From positions 62,001-126,000 of the IMG/VR virus record IMGVR_UViG_3300032236_000747: a stretch of DNA of 64,000 bases. One strand, given 5' to 3'. Within the stretch, counting starts at the first letter, position 1. Each line of letters begins with the position of its first letter. Shown here one piece after another: positions 30,391 to 38,555 of the stretch. The notes under the pieces were generated by a model, which saw only the letters and a list, made by a program, of their open reading frames with translations, was not told the origin of the DNA and did no database searches. The stretch comes from a virus. The translations under genes and the position numbers were made by a program.

Positions 30391-31473
30391 ATGGCTAAAG
30401 AAACGTCCGTAGCACGCACAGTTGGTCCTAACGATGCTAAAAAGAGCATTCGTAAATGCGTAAAAATTAAACAACCTTTGTTTATGTGGGGTCCCCCAGG
30501 TATTGGTAAATCGGATATCGTTAAACAGATTGGTGCTGAACAAGGCCGTGAAGTTATTGACGTTCGCTTGTCACTTTGGGAACCTACTGATATTAAAGGT
30601 ATTCCATATTACAATAGTGATGAAAGCACTATGACTTGGGCACCTCCTGCAGAACTTCCAACTGATCCAGAATCTACTGCGATCTTGTTTTTGGACGAAC
30701 TAAACTCTGCAGCTCCTGCTACACAGGCAGCAGCTTATCAGCTTGTTCTTAACCGTCGTGTTGGCACATATAAGTTGCCAGATGGCGTTTCAATCGTTGC
30801 TGCAGGTAACCGTGAAACTGACAAGGGTGTTACATATCGTATGCCTGCTCCGTTGGCTAACCGTTTTGTTCACATTGAACTTACACGCGATTTTGACGAC
30901 TGGTTGGAATGGTCTGTTTTGAACAAGGTTCACGAACAGGTTGTAGGTTATGTGTCATTTGCTAAGAATGATTTGTATGATTTCGATCCACGCAGTTCTT
31001 CACGTGCGTTTGCTACTCCACGTAGCTGGTCATTTGTTAGCAACTTGTTGCACGATGACGATTTGGAAGAAAACACACTAACCGACTTGGTCGCAGGCGC
31101 CATTGGTGAAGGTCTTGCTGTTAAGTTTATGGCACACCGCAAGGTTGCTAAACAGATGCCTAAGCCAGAAGACATTCTGGAAGGCAAGGTTACCAAGTGT
31201 GATATCAAAGAAATCTCTGCTATGTACTCTTTGACTATTAGTTTGTGCTACGAGTTGCAGACTGCTGATCAGAAGAAAGACAAAGACTGGAACTCTAAGG
31301 CTGACAACTTCTTCAAGTTTATGATGGAGAACTTCCCAACTGAACTAGTTGTTATGGGCGCAAAGGTTGCGTTGACTAACTATCAACTGCCATTCGATGC
31401 TAGCAAGCTCAAGTACTTTGATAAGTTCCATGACAAATACGGAAAATACATTATCCAAGCTATGGAAAGTTAA
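30391..31473 (+). CDS. MoxR-type AAA+ ATPase
   Basis: MoxR ATPases act as chaperone-like remodelers together with VWA proteins. The 360-residue product has Walker A GPPGIGKSD (near residue 34), Walker B AILFLDELNSA, sensor segment IVAAGNRETDKG, and an Arg-finger region RMPAPLANRFVHIEL. It resembles the bacterial MoxR/RavA group in size, with an extended helical C-terminal half (FVSNLLHDDDLE onward). Its own consensus promoter and a terminator directly behind it make it a single-gene transcript, with the VWA partner next under another promoter. The cellular target is unknown. Confidence 0.86.
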   Translation: MAKETSVARTVGPNDAKKSIRKCVKIKQPLFMWGPPGIGKSDIVKQIGAEQGREVIDVRLSLWEPTDIKGIPYYNSDESTMTWAPPAELPTDPESTAILFLDELNSAAPATQAAAYQLVLNRRVGTYKLPDGVSIVAAGNRETDKGVTYRMPAPLANRFVHIELTRDFDDWLEWSVLNKVHEQVVGYVSFAKNDLYDFDPRSSSRAFATPRSWSFVSNLLHDDDLEENTLTDLVAGAIGEGLAVKFMAHRKVAKQMPKPEDILEGKVTKCDIKEISAMYSLTISLCYELQTADQKKDKDWNSKADNFFKFMMENFPTELVVMGAKVALTNYQLPFDASKLKYFDKFHDKYGKYIIQAMES

Positions 31474-31497
31474 ACAAAGGCCCTTCGGGGCCTTTGT
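31474..31497 (+). terminator. Hairpin with UUCG loop after the MoxR gene
   Basis: ACAAAGGCCC (31474-31483), loop TTCG (31484-31487) and GGGCCTTTGT (31488-31497) form a perfect 10-base stem with a stable tetraloop. It overlaps the last base of the stop codon (31471-31473) only by adjacency. The 3' arm holds a short T run; the tail beyond it is weak, so efficiency is uncertain. Confidence 0.75.
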
Positions 31498-31500
31498 AAC

Positions 31501-31529
31501 TTGATTTTGTCAGTATTTGAGTGTATAAT
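31501..31529 (+). promoter_or_regulatory. Sigma70-type promoter for the VWA/metallopeptidase gene
   Basis: TTGATT (31501-31506) and TATAAT (31524-31529), 17-base spacer. It starts four bases after the hairpin terminator. The AAGGAG ribosome site precedes the ATG at 31553. Confidence 0.75.
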
Positions 31530-31552
31530 AATGTATTGTTTAAGGAGTACGC

Positions 31553-32815
31553 ATGTCTAGTGTAATGAAAGCCGAAAAAGTTAAAAAAGAAAAGCCTCGC
31601 AAAGAATTTAGCGAGAGTGAAAAAAATAAGATTGTTGAAAAGTTAATCCAGGCTCGTATTGGTTTGCTTCTTCGTCATCCTTTCTTTGGTAACTTGGCTA
31701 CTCGCATGAAGTTGATCGATGCTACTGATTGGTGTCCAACTTTAGCTACCGACGGGCGCAACTTTTATTACAGCAATGATTTTGTAGATCAACTTAAACC
31801 CAAAGAAACAGAATTTGCCTTTGCGCATGAAGTTCTTCACAACGTTTTTGATCACATGGGTCGTCGCAACGGTCGAGATCCTAAGTTGTCAAACATTGCA
31901 GCTGACTATGCTGTTAATCAAATCCTGGTAGACGAGCGCATCGGCGTTGTTCCTAGTTTTATTAAAATCTTTCAAGACAACAAATATCGTGGCATGAGCT
32001 ACGAAGAAATCTACGAAGATCTAGAAAAAAATGCTGTTAAGATTGATATTAATTCACTAGGTGAGTTGTTAGACGAGCACTTGGACGGTGAAGGTGATGA
32101 CGGAGACGGTGAAACGGACGAGAACGGAAATCCAGTTAAAGGAAAAGGTCGTCCACGTTTAACTGAAGAAGAAAAGAAAGCTATTCGTGACGAGATCAAA
32201 GAAGCTATGGTTGCGGCTGCGCAAAGTGCAGGTGCTGGACGAGTTCCAGCAGGCGTAGCACGTTTGATCAGTGACTTTACTGAACCTAAGATGGACTGGC
32301 GTCAAATGTTGCGTATGAATATTCAAAGTATTCTGAAAAGTAACTTCAGTTTCAGCCGTCCTAATCGTAAGTCACAGCACTGCGGCGCAGTATTGCCCGG
32401 AATGATGAACGAAGAAACTATCGATGTGTCAGTAGCTATTGACATGAGTGGTAGTATTTCGGACAAACAGGCTAAAGACTTCTTAAGCGAAGTTAAAGGC
32501 ATCATGGACGAGTACGTTGATTTCAAACTTGACTTATGGACATTTGATACAAAGGTATATGGTTATAAACAATTTACTGGTGATATTGCCGACGAAATCT
32601 TAGACTACGAATGCAAGGGCGGTGGAGGCACCGACTTTGACGTAAACTACGACTTCATGAAAGAGCAGGGCATTGAGCCAAAACGCTTTATTATGTTTAC
32701 AGACGGATATCCTTGCGGTAGCTGGGGTGATGAAACATACTGCGAAAGTTTGTTTATTATCCACGGCAACGAATCCATTATTGCACCCTTCGGTCAGACC
32801 GCTCATTATAAATAA
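31553..32815 (+). CDS. VWA-domain protein with zinc-metallopeptidase-like motif (MoxR partner)
   Basis: This 420-residue protein pairs an N-terminal putative metallopeptidase domain with a C-terminal von Willebrand A-like domain. HEVLHNVFDH (92-101) matches HExxHxxxxH zinc ligands. The VWA metal site is seen as AIDMSGSIS with D297, S299 and S301, and a later MFTDGYP. The middle (near 180-260) is acidic, then Ala-rich. Genes of this design often lie next to MoxR ATPases, as here, and may use VWA to present substrates. Phage roles are not established. The C-terminus ends in IIAPFGQTAHYK and the last bases contain a TATAAATA motif for the next gene. Confidence 0.82.
   Translation: MSSVMKAEKVKKEKPRKEFSESEKNKIVEKLIQARIGLLLRHPFFGNLATRMKLIDATDWCPTLATDGRNFYYSNDFVDQLKPKETEFAFAHEVLHNVFDHMGRRNGRDPKLSNIAADYAVNQILVDERIGVVPSFIKIFQDNKYRGMSYEEIYEDLEKNAVKIDINSLGELLDEHLDGEGDDGDGETDENGNPVKGKGRPRLTEEEKKAIRDEIKEAMVAAAQSAGAGRVPAGVARLISDFTEPKMDWRQMLRMNIQSILKSNFSFSRPNRKSQHCGAVLPGMMNEETIDVSVAIDMSGSISDKQAKDFLSEVKGIMDEYVDFKLDLWTFDTKVYGYKQFTGDIADEILDYECKGGGGTDFDVNYDFMKEQGIEPKRFIMFTDGYPCGSWGDETYCESLFIIHGNESIIAPFGQTAHYK
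32807..32814 (+). promoter_or_regulatory. Exact T4 late-promoter motif
   Basis: TATAAATA matches the T4 late consensus exactly, within the last codons of the upstream gene. Start would be near 32820, eight bases before the ATG at 32828, leaving a very short leader. Coding constraint (HYK-stop) could also explain it. Confidence 0.4.
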
Positions 32816-32827
32816 AGTAGGTAGATA

Positions 32828-33103
32828 ATGGCGTTAGTTAGAGGAAAAGTTAATCCGTTAAATGTGTTAGGTATTAGAAAACTTGATCACATTCCTCCTC
32901 ATTTTGAGCGTCTAGCTATTAATGGCATTGATATTGAAGATATTGATGTTTGGGTTTATACAAACCTAGACAGTCGATATTGTATCAAAAAAGGTCAAAA
33001 AGTAGATGCTCAAAATAAACTAATAGACACTATCGAGTTGGGCCTAGAAGATCCCAAGGAAATGTCCATGTTTCTTTTAGGATGCCCTCATTTATTAAAA
33101 TAA
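32828..33103 (+). CDS. Hypothetical protein, 91 aa
   Basis: The product is a small alpha/beta protein with PPHFERLAINGIDIEDIDVWVY and CPHLLK at its end. It has no membrane segment or known motif; a histidine/cysteine pair near the C-terminus is not diagnostic. The gene follows the VWA gene by 12 bases and precedes the next by 9, so it is part of the following small-gene run. Function unknown. Confidence 0.68.
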   Translation: MALVRGKVNPLNVLGIRKLDHIPPHFERLAINGIDIEDIDVWVYTNLDSRYCIKKGQKVDAQNKLIDTIELGLEDPKEMSMFLLGCPHLLK

Positions 33104-33112
33104 GGATATAAA

Positions 33113-33340
33113 ATGTCAGAAGAACAAACACAAGCACCAGAAGCAGCGCCACAAGCTCAACCAGAGCTAACAATCGTTGATTTGCAGAATCTAAGAGCAA
33201 TCTTTGATATTGCAGCAAGCCGTGGAGCATTTAAAGCTGCTGAAATGGAAGCTATTGGTTCACAGTATAGTAAACTAAGTCGCTTTTTAGATGCTGTAGC
33301 ACCTGCTCAACAACCTGCTGATCAACAACCAGCAGCCTAA
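33113..33340 (+). CDS. Small conserved T4-like phage protein, 75 aa
   Basis: The product begins with a Gln/Ala/Pro-rich segment, then a helical core LTIVDLQNLRAIFDIAASRG and FKAAEMEAIGSQYSKLSRFL, then a second Gln/Ala/Pro tail. The core pattern is one I recall as common in small proteins of T4-like marine phages, with no known role. Ribosome region AGGATATAAA precedes the ATG. Low-complexity ends suggest a flexible adaptor. Function unknown. Confidence 0.74.
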   Translation: MSEEQTQAPEAAPQAQPELTIVDLQNLRAIFDIAASRGAFKAAEMEAIGSQYSKLSRFLDAVAPAQQPADQQPAA

Positions 33341-33349
33341 GGAGAAGTT

Positions 33350-33931
33350 ATGAAACACGTTGGCAAAATGAAAAACAACTCAGCCAGAGTTGCTGTCGCC
33401 TACAGAACACTACCAGGAGATCCTCATAGTGCATTAGTCGTAGGTGTACAAGGATTAGGTGATAGCTATCACGATTTCCTAATGACTGTTATCGAAAGCG
33501 AACCCGCGCAACAGGCAAATGAGCTTGCAGAAGTTTTAGCCACACGTCGATTCGCAGACGGAACCGTTATGTTAAGTTATCTACACCTTAACGGTCACTT
33601 GAAGAAAGTAGCTACCAATGCTGTGCTAATGACTCCAGACAGTCACACAGCTATCCAACTAGATCAACTAAATGAAATCATTGCTACACAGAAAGGTGTA
33701 TCAATCGAGGATCTAGCTGTAAATGATGGCACACCTCAAGACAAGACTGCTAAGAAGCCACAGCCAAAGGAAGAAGTTGTAGTACCAACTGGAACAACTC
33801 CTATGACTGCTTCCGAACTTCGTAGCAAAGCAGATGCTTTATATAAAGAAGCTGCTAAACTTCGCAAGGAGGCCGATGAACTCGATCCGCCTAAAAGTAA
33901 AACAAAAAAGGTGGCTGCTGAGGCTGAATGA
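33350..33931 (+). CDS. Conserved phage protein with Ala/Lys-rich helical tail
   Basis: The 193-residue product starts MKHVGKMKNNSARVAVAYRT, and its first 110 residues form an alpha/beta domain (LVVGVQGLGDSYHDFLMTV; FADGTVMLSYLHLNGHLKKV) that I recall in other T4-like phages without known function. The tail is Lys/Glu/Ala-rich with a helix (SELRSKADALYKEAAKLRKE), like a coiled coil. A GGAGAAGTT ribosome site precedes the ATG. A hairpin terminator follows its stop by about 22 bases and overlaps the start of the thyA frame. Confidence 0.74.
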   Translation: MKHVGKMKNNSARVAVAYRTLPGDPHSALVVGVQGLGDSYHDFLMTVIESEPAQQANELAEVLATRRFADGTVMLSYLHLNGHLKKVATNAVLMTPDSHTAIQLDQLNEIIATQKGVSIEDLAVNDGTPQDKTAKKPQPKEEVVVPTGTTPMTASELRSKADALYKEAAKLRKEADELDPPKSKTKKVAAEAE

Positions 33932-34899
33932 TTGGTTTCATAGTTGAAACTGTAAAAGGCATGGGCCGCAAGGTCATGCCTTTTATTATCCCTGAAGAAT
34001 ATAAAAAAGTTATGACACATCCAGAACAAGCGTATCTAAGCGCATTAAAAGATATCTTAGAAACAGGCGAACATCGTCCAGATCGCACCGGAACTGGCAC
34101 TATTAGTAAGTTTGGAATCCAAATGCGATTTGATCTTACACAAGGTTTTCCAGCAGTGACTACTAAGAAACTTGCTTGGAAGGCTATGTCTAGTGAACTT
34201 ATTTGGTTCCTTGAAGGTAGCGGAGATGAGTTTAGATTAAGAGAAATCTTACATGGAGAACGTTATACTGACAAACGCACCATCTGGAGTGATAACGTAG
34301 AAGCAGAATATTGGACTAAACGCAAGGTAGCTAGACACAAGGGCGACCTCGGTCGCATCTACGGGGTACAATGGCGTAAGTGGCGTAAACCTATTATTGG
34401 TATTAAAGCTGTTGCTATTCATCAAGTTGATCAAGTAGCAGAAGTAATCAATAGTATTAAGAATGATCCGTATGGCCGTAGGCATATTATTAGCGCATGG
34501 AATCCATCAGAACTAGATCAAATGGCATTACCGCCTTGTCATTTACTGTGCCAGTTCTATGTTAGTGTAGACAAGAAACTCAGCTGCCATATGTATCAAC
34601 GCAGTGCTGATTTTCCGCTAGGAGTTCCGTTTAATATCGCTAGCTATGCTCTGCTTACTCATATGGTGGCACAAGTGTGCGGACTAGGAGTAGGAGAACT
34701 AGTCATGAGTTTTGGAGATGCTCATATCTATGAAAATCAAGTCAAAGGTGTTAAGGAACAGCTAAAGAGAGAACCAATGCCGTTGCCTACGCTTTGGTTA
34801 AATCCAGAAATCAAAGATATTAATAAGTTTACAATGGATGATATGAAGCTCGAGGACTACGAGCATCATCCGCAAATTGAATTTCCGTTTGCTGTTTAA
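33928..34899 (+). CDS. thyA: Thymidylate synthase (ThyA type)
   Basis: ThyA converts dUMP to dTMP using methylene-tetrahydrofolate. The active-site Cys is in LPPCHLLCQFYV (C204 with the long start). Other hallmarks are DRTGTGTISKFG, FPAVTTKKLAWKA, LGRIYGVQWRKW, PYGRRHIISAWNP, and SFGDAHIYENQV. The frame opens at an ATGA overlap (33928), but a terminator-like hairpin covers 33954-33984. The start may therefore be the ATG at 33976 or 34012, the last giving the family-typical MTHPEQAYLSALKDILETG. The gene ends convergently with the tail-fibre gene, stops overlapping by four bases. FolE in the same genome could supply folate for it. Confidence 0.93.
   Translation: MIGFIVETVKGMGRKVMPFIIPEEYKKVMTHPEQAYLSALKDILETGEHRPDRTGTGTISKFGIQMRFDLTQGFPAVTTKKLAWKAMSSELIWFLEGSGDEFRLREILHGERYTDKRTIWSDNVEAEYWTKRKVARHKGDLGRIYGVQWRKWRKPIIGIKAVAIHQVDQVAEVINSIKNDPYGRRHIISAWNPSELDQMALPPCHLLCQFYVSVDKKLSCHMYQRSADFPLGVPFNIASYALLTHMVAQVCGLGVGELVMSFGDAHIYENQVKGVKEQLKREPMPLPTLWLNPEIKDINKFTMDDMKLEDYEHHPQIEFPFAV
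33954..33984 (+). terminator. Hairpin terminator candidate near the thyA start
   Basis: AAAAGGCATG (33954-33963) and CATGCCTTTT (33975-33984) are perfect 10-base complements with an 11-base loop, followed by ATTAT. The A-tract, stem and T-rich end match an intrinsic terminator for the preceding gene, which stops at 33931. Confidence 0.6.
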
Positions 34900-36881
34900 A
34901 CTTTGATTTCAATCATCCCGGACACAGAATAACTATCTTCTAAAGATATTCCTATCACTGCGTTCGGACTGTCACCGTCTTTAAACACTTCTGCGTAACC
35001 AGGTACATCGCTGGTAACTAATCGACTACCCTTGACTACGGCTCCGACTACTTTACAGAAAACACGACCTTTTAGTGCTATGTAAGGATGCGTATCATCT
35101 GGGCCAGCATCTACGTTTAACTTGTAAGCTGGGTCTTTACTAACAACCCCTGCTATATTTGTAGCAGCCCTCTTATCAGTTGTAGTAACTTCATTAACTC
35201 CGCCTACTACTAATACGGTTCCGTAATCATAAATCGCATCTGCATGGTACTTTTCAGCAATGTCGGCATAGGTAGCATTTAGTGTTGCTCCCTGTGCTAG
35301 TAGAATAGACGAGCCGGTTGTTAACTGCCATTGTCCTGTTATAGTAGCATTGGCACTTAATACAGCACCGTGGGCTGTATCGTACGCCCTTAATGCATTA
35401 GCATAAACGTTTGTGCCTTGAGGTGCAACAATACTATTAGATAAAGTAACGTTGGCAAAATAAGCATTAGTAGCTGTAACGATAGCACCATTTAAGTTTC
35501 CTAGCACATTACCTACCATATTTGAACTGGTTGGGAGACTTATAGCATTAGCATATATTCCTTGAGCAACCGTCAAGGAGTTAACAACATTAATACTACC
35601 ATTAACTGTAAGATTGTTACCTATTATTTCATTAGCAGTAACATTAAGGTTAGTTACAGTAGTTGTACCAGCATTAAGGTTAGTTGCGTTAATGTTAAGG
35701 GCATTAAAATAGTTCGTTACTGTTAATCCGTTGAAACTAGCAGCATTACCGTATAATGATCCTGCAACAGTTACAGAAGTAGCTGTTATTATTCCTACAG
35801 TAGAATATTGAGTAGTTACAGTATTAATATAAATGCTAGCAAAGGTATTAGACGGTGTTCCAATATCAACATTAACATCAGGTACATTAACACCGGGTAC
35901 CAATGCTCCGCCTAGTACACTTACAATAGTAGTAGTTGTATTATTGTATTGTACCTGGAAGTCAATCTGTCCGCCAATTTGGTTAGTGAGCTGAGAAGTA
36001 TAGTTGCCATTAGCACCTGTAGAATGTAACCAAAACTCCTTAACAGTTCCGATTGTAAGACCTTGATTGAATAAAATTCCTAGTCCGGGTCCAGCACCAA
36101 TCGAGTTTGCGCCAATACTGTTTGCTAGTCTTTCGGTTAATAAAAATTCTTCTGCGTAGTGTACTTCAGATAACTGACCAGCAGTTGTATCATAGGCTAA
36201 TGCTCTAGCTGTAGCAGCAGTACCCCAGAAATAATAAGCACCTTCTACAGAGTTTGAAATACTATTACCATTTATTGGATCACTGGTAGGTAATGTAATA
36301 CCCTGTTTTAAAATAGAAAAATTTTGATTATACAGTGGATCTGTGGGACTAACAACAAACTCATCGCGTGATGCTGCTGCTATAACCTTAGGTATGCCAG
36401 AATCATCAGTAACTGTAAAGTTTAATATATAGTGTTGATTATCATTTACATCTAACGATGTCGACGGCGTAATATTAGTTCCGTTGAATATTGTTTGTTC
36501 TGGACCGATTACTAAAAACTCAGATCCGTTATAAAAACAAAGTTGTTGAGAAGTTGTGTTAAACCAAAAATCACCTACTATGGCATTGATTGGCTGTAGA
36601 GGACCATATTTAAAACTTGCTAAAGATTTATAAGCAGCCCCATTATATACATTAAGAACCTGATTAACATTATCATACCATAACTGCCCTGACAACGGAT
36701 TCGATGGCGCACTACTATTAGAAAAGTTTTCTAATAGTTTAAGTATGTTTTGATTTAAAATATCACCATACCCAGCATAGTTTTTACCAACAAATGTTAG
36801 TGATGTAGAGGATGCGTTTATAGATCCATCTGCTATAGTAGCTAGTACTTTACCGTTTGACTTGTATAAGATGTATGGCAT
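34896..36881 (-). CDS. Tail fibre paralogue 4 with YAD-AEKY C-terminal domain
   Basis: The 661-residue protein shares an N-terminal module with three upstream fibre genes: SLTFVGKNYAGYGDILNQN, LLENFSNSSAP, and GQLWYDN. The long middle is Thr/Asn/Val/Ala-rich with repeated NLN-x-x-x-T-x-V beta elements, typical of a trimeric fibre shaft. The C-terminal domain starts at YADIAEKYHADAIYDYG (near residue 532) and ends with AVIGISLEDSYSVSGMIEIKV; it is closely related to the end of the next gene. That end resembles, from memory, a conserved chaperone-like or self-cleaving C-terminal domain of marine phage fibres. It probably binds host surface receptors. It is last in the - strand block and has its own late-promoter motif. 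Confidence 0.82.
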   Translation of the reverse strand: MPYILYKSNGKVLATIADGSINASSTSLTFVGKNYAGYGDILNQNILKLLENFSNSSAPSNPLSGQLWYDNVNQVLNVYNGAAYKSLASFKYGPLQPINAIVGDFWFNTTSQQLCFYNGSEFLVIGPEQTIFNGTNITPSTSLDVNDNQHYILNFTVTDDSGIPKVIAAASRDEFVVSPTDPLYNQNFSILKQGITLPTSDPINGNSISNSVEGAYYFWGTAATARALAYDTTAGQLSEVHYAEEFLLTERLANSIGANSIGAGPGLGILFNQGLTIGTVKEFWLHSTGANGNYTSQLTNQIGGQIDFQVQYNNTTTTIVSVLGGALVPGVNVPDVNVDIGTPSNTFASIYINTVTTQYSTVGIITATSVTVAGSLYGNAASFNGLTVTNYFNALNINATNLNAGTTTVTNLNVTANEIIGNNLTVNGSINVVNSLTVAQGIYANAISLPTSSNMVGNVLGNLNGAIVTATNAYFANVTLSNSIVAPQGTNVYANALRAYDTAHGAVLSANATITGQWQLTTGSSILLAQGATLNATYADIAEKYHADAIYDYGTVLVVGGVNEVTTTDKRAATNIAGVVSKDPAYKLNVDAGPDDTHPYIALKGRVFCKVVGAVVKGSRLVTSDVPGYAEVFKDGDSPNAVIGISLEDSYSVSGMIEIKV

Positions 36882-36902
36882 TATTTGATTCCAGATTCTG
36901 TA

Positions 36903-36910
36903 TATTTATT
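36903..36910 (-). promoter_or_regulatory. T4-like late promoter for the last fibre gene
   Basis: On the - strand the motif AATAAATA within ATCAATAAATAT lies in the 37-base gap between fibre genes. The predicted start is near 36897, giving a 16-base leader with CTGGAA before the ATG at 36881. It shares the ATCAATAAATAT extension with the site at 60469-60476. Confidence 0.6.
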
Positions 36911-36918
36911 GATCATTG

Positions 36919-38541
36919 TTATGCGCTTTTTACCATAACTTGGATAACGCCGACGATAGCACTTTCATCATAACTTTCTATAGCTTTACCTATCACTGAC
37001 CCAGTTTTTGGTCCGAACAAGGATACATTAGATGCTCGAGTAGCAACGCCCGGGATTTTACTTGTGACAAGCAAATCTCCCTTTTTAATAGGTCCTATAA
37101 CCTTACAAGGAACACGACCAGCAAGTGCTATGTAAATACCCCCCACTAATCCTTGATTTAAAGCATACGCAGGGTTGGTAGAAACAATCCCTGCTACTGC
37201 GGTATCCATTGCCGTAGTTGACAGCGTTATTTCGTTGATTCCGCCAAACGACAATACTGTGCCTGGTTGATAATCTTCGTCTGGCAAATATTTTTCTGCT
37301 AGGTCAGCATAGGTTGCGTAAAATGTTGCCCCAGCTTCTAAGGTCCATTGCCCGCTTACTGATCCGTAGGTACTATTATCACGACCTATTTTATTTAAAA
37401 CCATTGTAGCTGTAGTCACAGACTGATTAGCTATATCAGTTTTTGTAATAGCATCTGTTATTCCGTATCCTGCTATTGTTGTTGGCTTTCCATAAACAGC
37501 AGACCAAGAAACTTGATTGCTTTCTAACGCACGAATTGCTGTAGCAGCATAAGTTGAAGTGTTTGCTATTTCAGCTGTAGTAGCATGTATAGAATTAGTA
37601 GCAGAACTGACCGCAAATGATGTAGGATTAGTCCATACAGGTCCTGTTATTCCTGCAGTTAACAAATATCCAGGAATGTTTGATAAGTTTAAAAATGATG
37701 TAGAGCTAGATGCTGTTTGATAAGGAATACTTCCCGGTAAACCATTAGATAAATTATTTGCTTTTTTAACAGTTACACTATCAATAGTTTGCCAATAAGG
37801 TGCTGATCCATTAGATGTTAATAATGTATTAGCGGTGCCGATGCCTAGATATGTTGTTGCTCCAACTGCTGATTGATATACCAACGATCCAGCAGCGCCA
37901 GCGGCTACGTTAGTTGCTGTAGTTGCCATGTTACTATTAGCGGTTCTGCCGTTTAAAATAACATCATTCGTAGATTGATTTTTAAATGTTATTCCTCTAT
38001 TAACGCTAGGAAAACCAGATATAATATTGCTTGAATCAAGAACAAAACTAACTTTAGAAATAATACCAATGGTTTCTTCGTCTACTATTATTTTAACAAC
38101 AGGATGTGTTTGAGAAAATATATCTTTTAATGTAGTTGAATACATTCTAGTTGTGCCTCTTCCCGGCACACCTTCAGGTCCAACTAAAGAAAATCCTGTT
38201 CCTGTACTTACATAAAGCTGATTAGATGTTTGATTTAAATATAACGCACCGGTTTGAGTCACAGACTGGTCTGTGGTAATCACTGCTACAGGAGTCCATA
38301 CTCCTTGATTATAATAGTTTAAATTTGTTTGATCGTACCATAGTTGACCGTTAACCGGATTAACAGGACTTGAACTATTAGCAAAGTTTTCTAATAGGTA
38401 TAAAAAGTTTTCATTCTGCAGAGCGCCAAAGTTACTGACATTTTTTCCTACCAAGTTAAGGCTTGTGCTATTGTCAACAACGCCGTCTCCTATTACCAAC
38501 CTTACGTTACTGCTATTATAATCTTTAATGATATATGGCAT
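36919..38541 (-). CDS. Tail fibre paralogue 3 with YAD-AEKY C-terminal domain
   Basis: The 540-residue product has the shared fibre N-terminus (SLNLVGKNVSNFGALQNEN; LLENFANSSSPVNP; GQLWYDQ) and a Ser/Thr/Asn/Ala-rich shaft. Its C-terminal domain begins YADLAEKYLPDEDYQPG near residue 415, and contains GRVPCKVIGPIKKGDLLVTS and AIVGVIQVMVK. This end is homologous to the neighbouring paralogue. The two genes therefore share both ends but diverge in the shaft, a pattern of gene duplication or recombination. Likely a receptor-binding or adaptor fibre. It follows its upstream neighbour by 14 bases. Confidence 0.82.
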   Translation of the reverse strand: MPYIIKDYNSSNVRLVIGDGVVDNSTSLNLVGKNVSNFGALQNENFLYLLENFANSSSPVNPVNGQLWYDQTNLNYYNQGVWTPVAVITTDQSVTQTGALYLNQTSNQLYVSTGTGFSLVGPEGVPGRGTTRMYSTTLKDIFSQTHPVVKIIVDEETIGIISKVSFVLDSSNIISGFPSVNRGITFKNQSTNDVILNGRTANSNMATTATNVAAGAAGSLVYQSAVGATTYLGIGTANTLLTSNGSAPYWQTIDSVTVKKANNLSNGLPGSIPYQTASSSTSFLNLSNIPGYLLTAGITGPVWTNPTSFAVSSATNSIHATTAEIANTSTYAATAIRALESNQVSWSAVYGKPTTIAGYGITDAITKTDIANQSVTTATMVLNKIGRDNSTYGSVSGQWTLEAGATFYATYADLAEKYLPDEDYQPGTVLSFGGINEITLSTTAMDTAVAGIVSTNPAYALNQGLVGGIYIALAGRVPCKVIGPIKKGDLLVTSKIPGVATRASNVSLFGPKTGSVIGKAIESYDESAIVGVIQVMVKSA

Positions 38542-38555
38542 TCTTTGTTCCTTGC

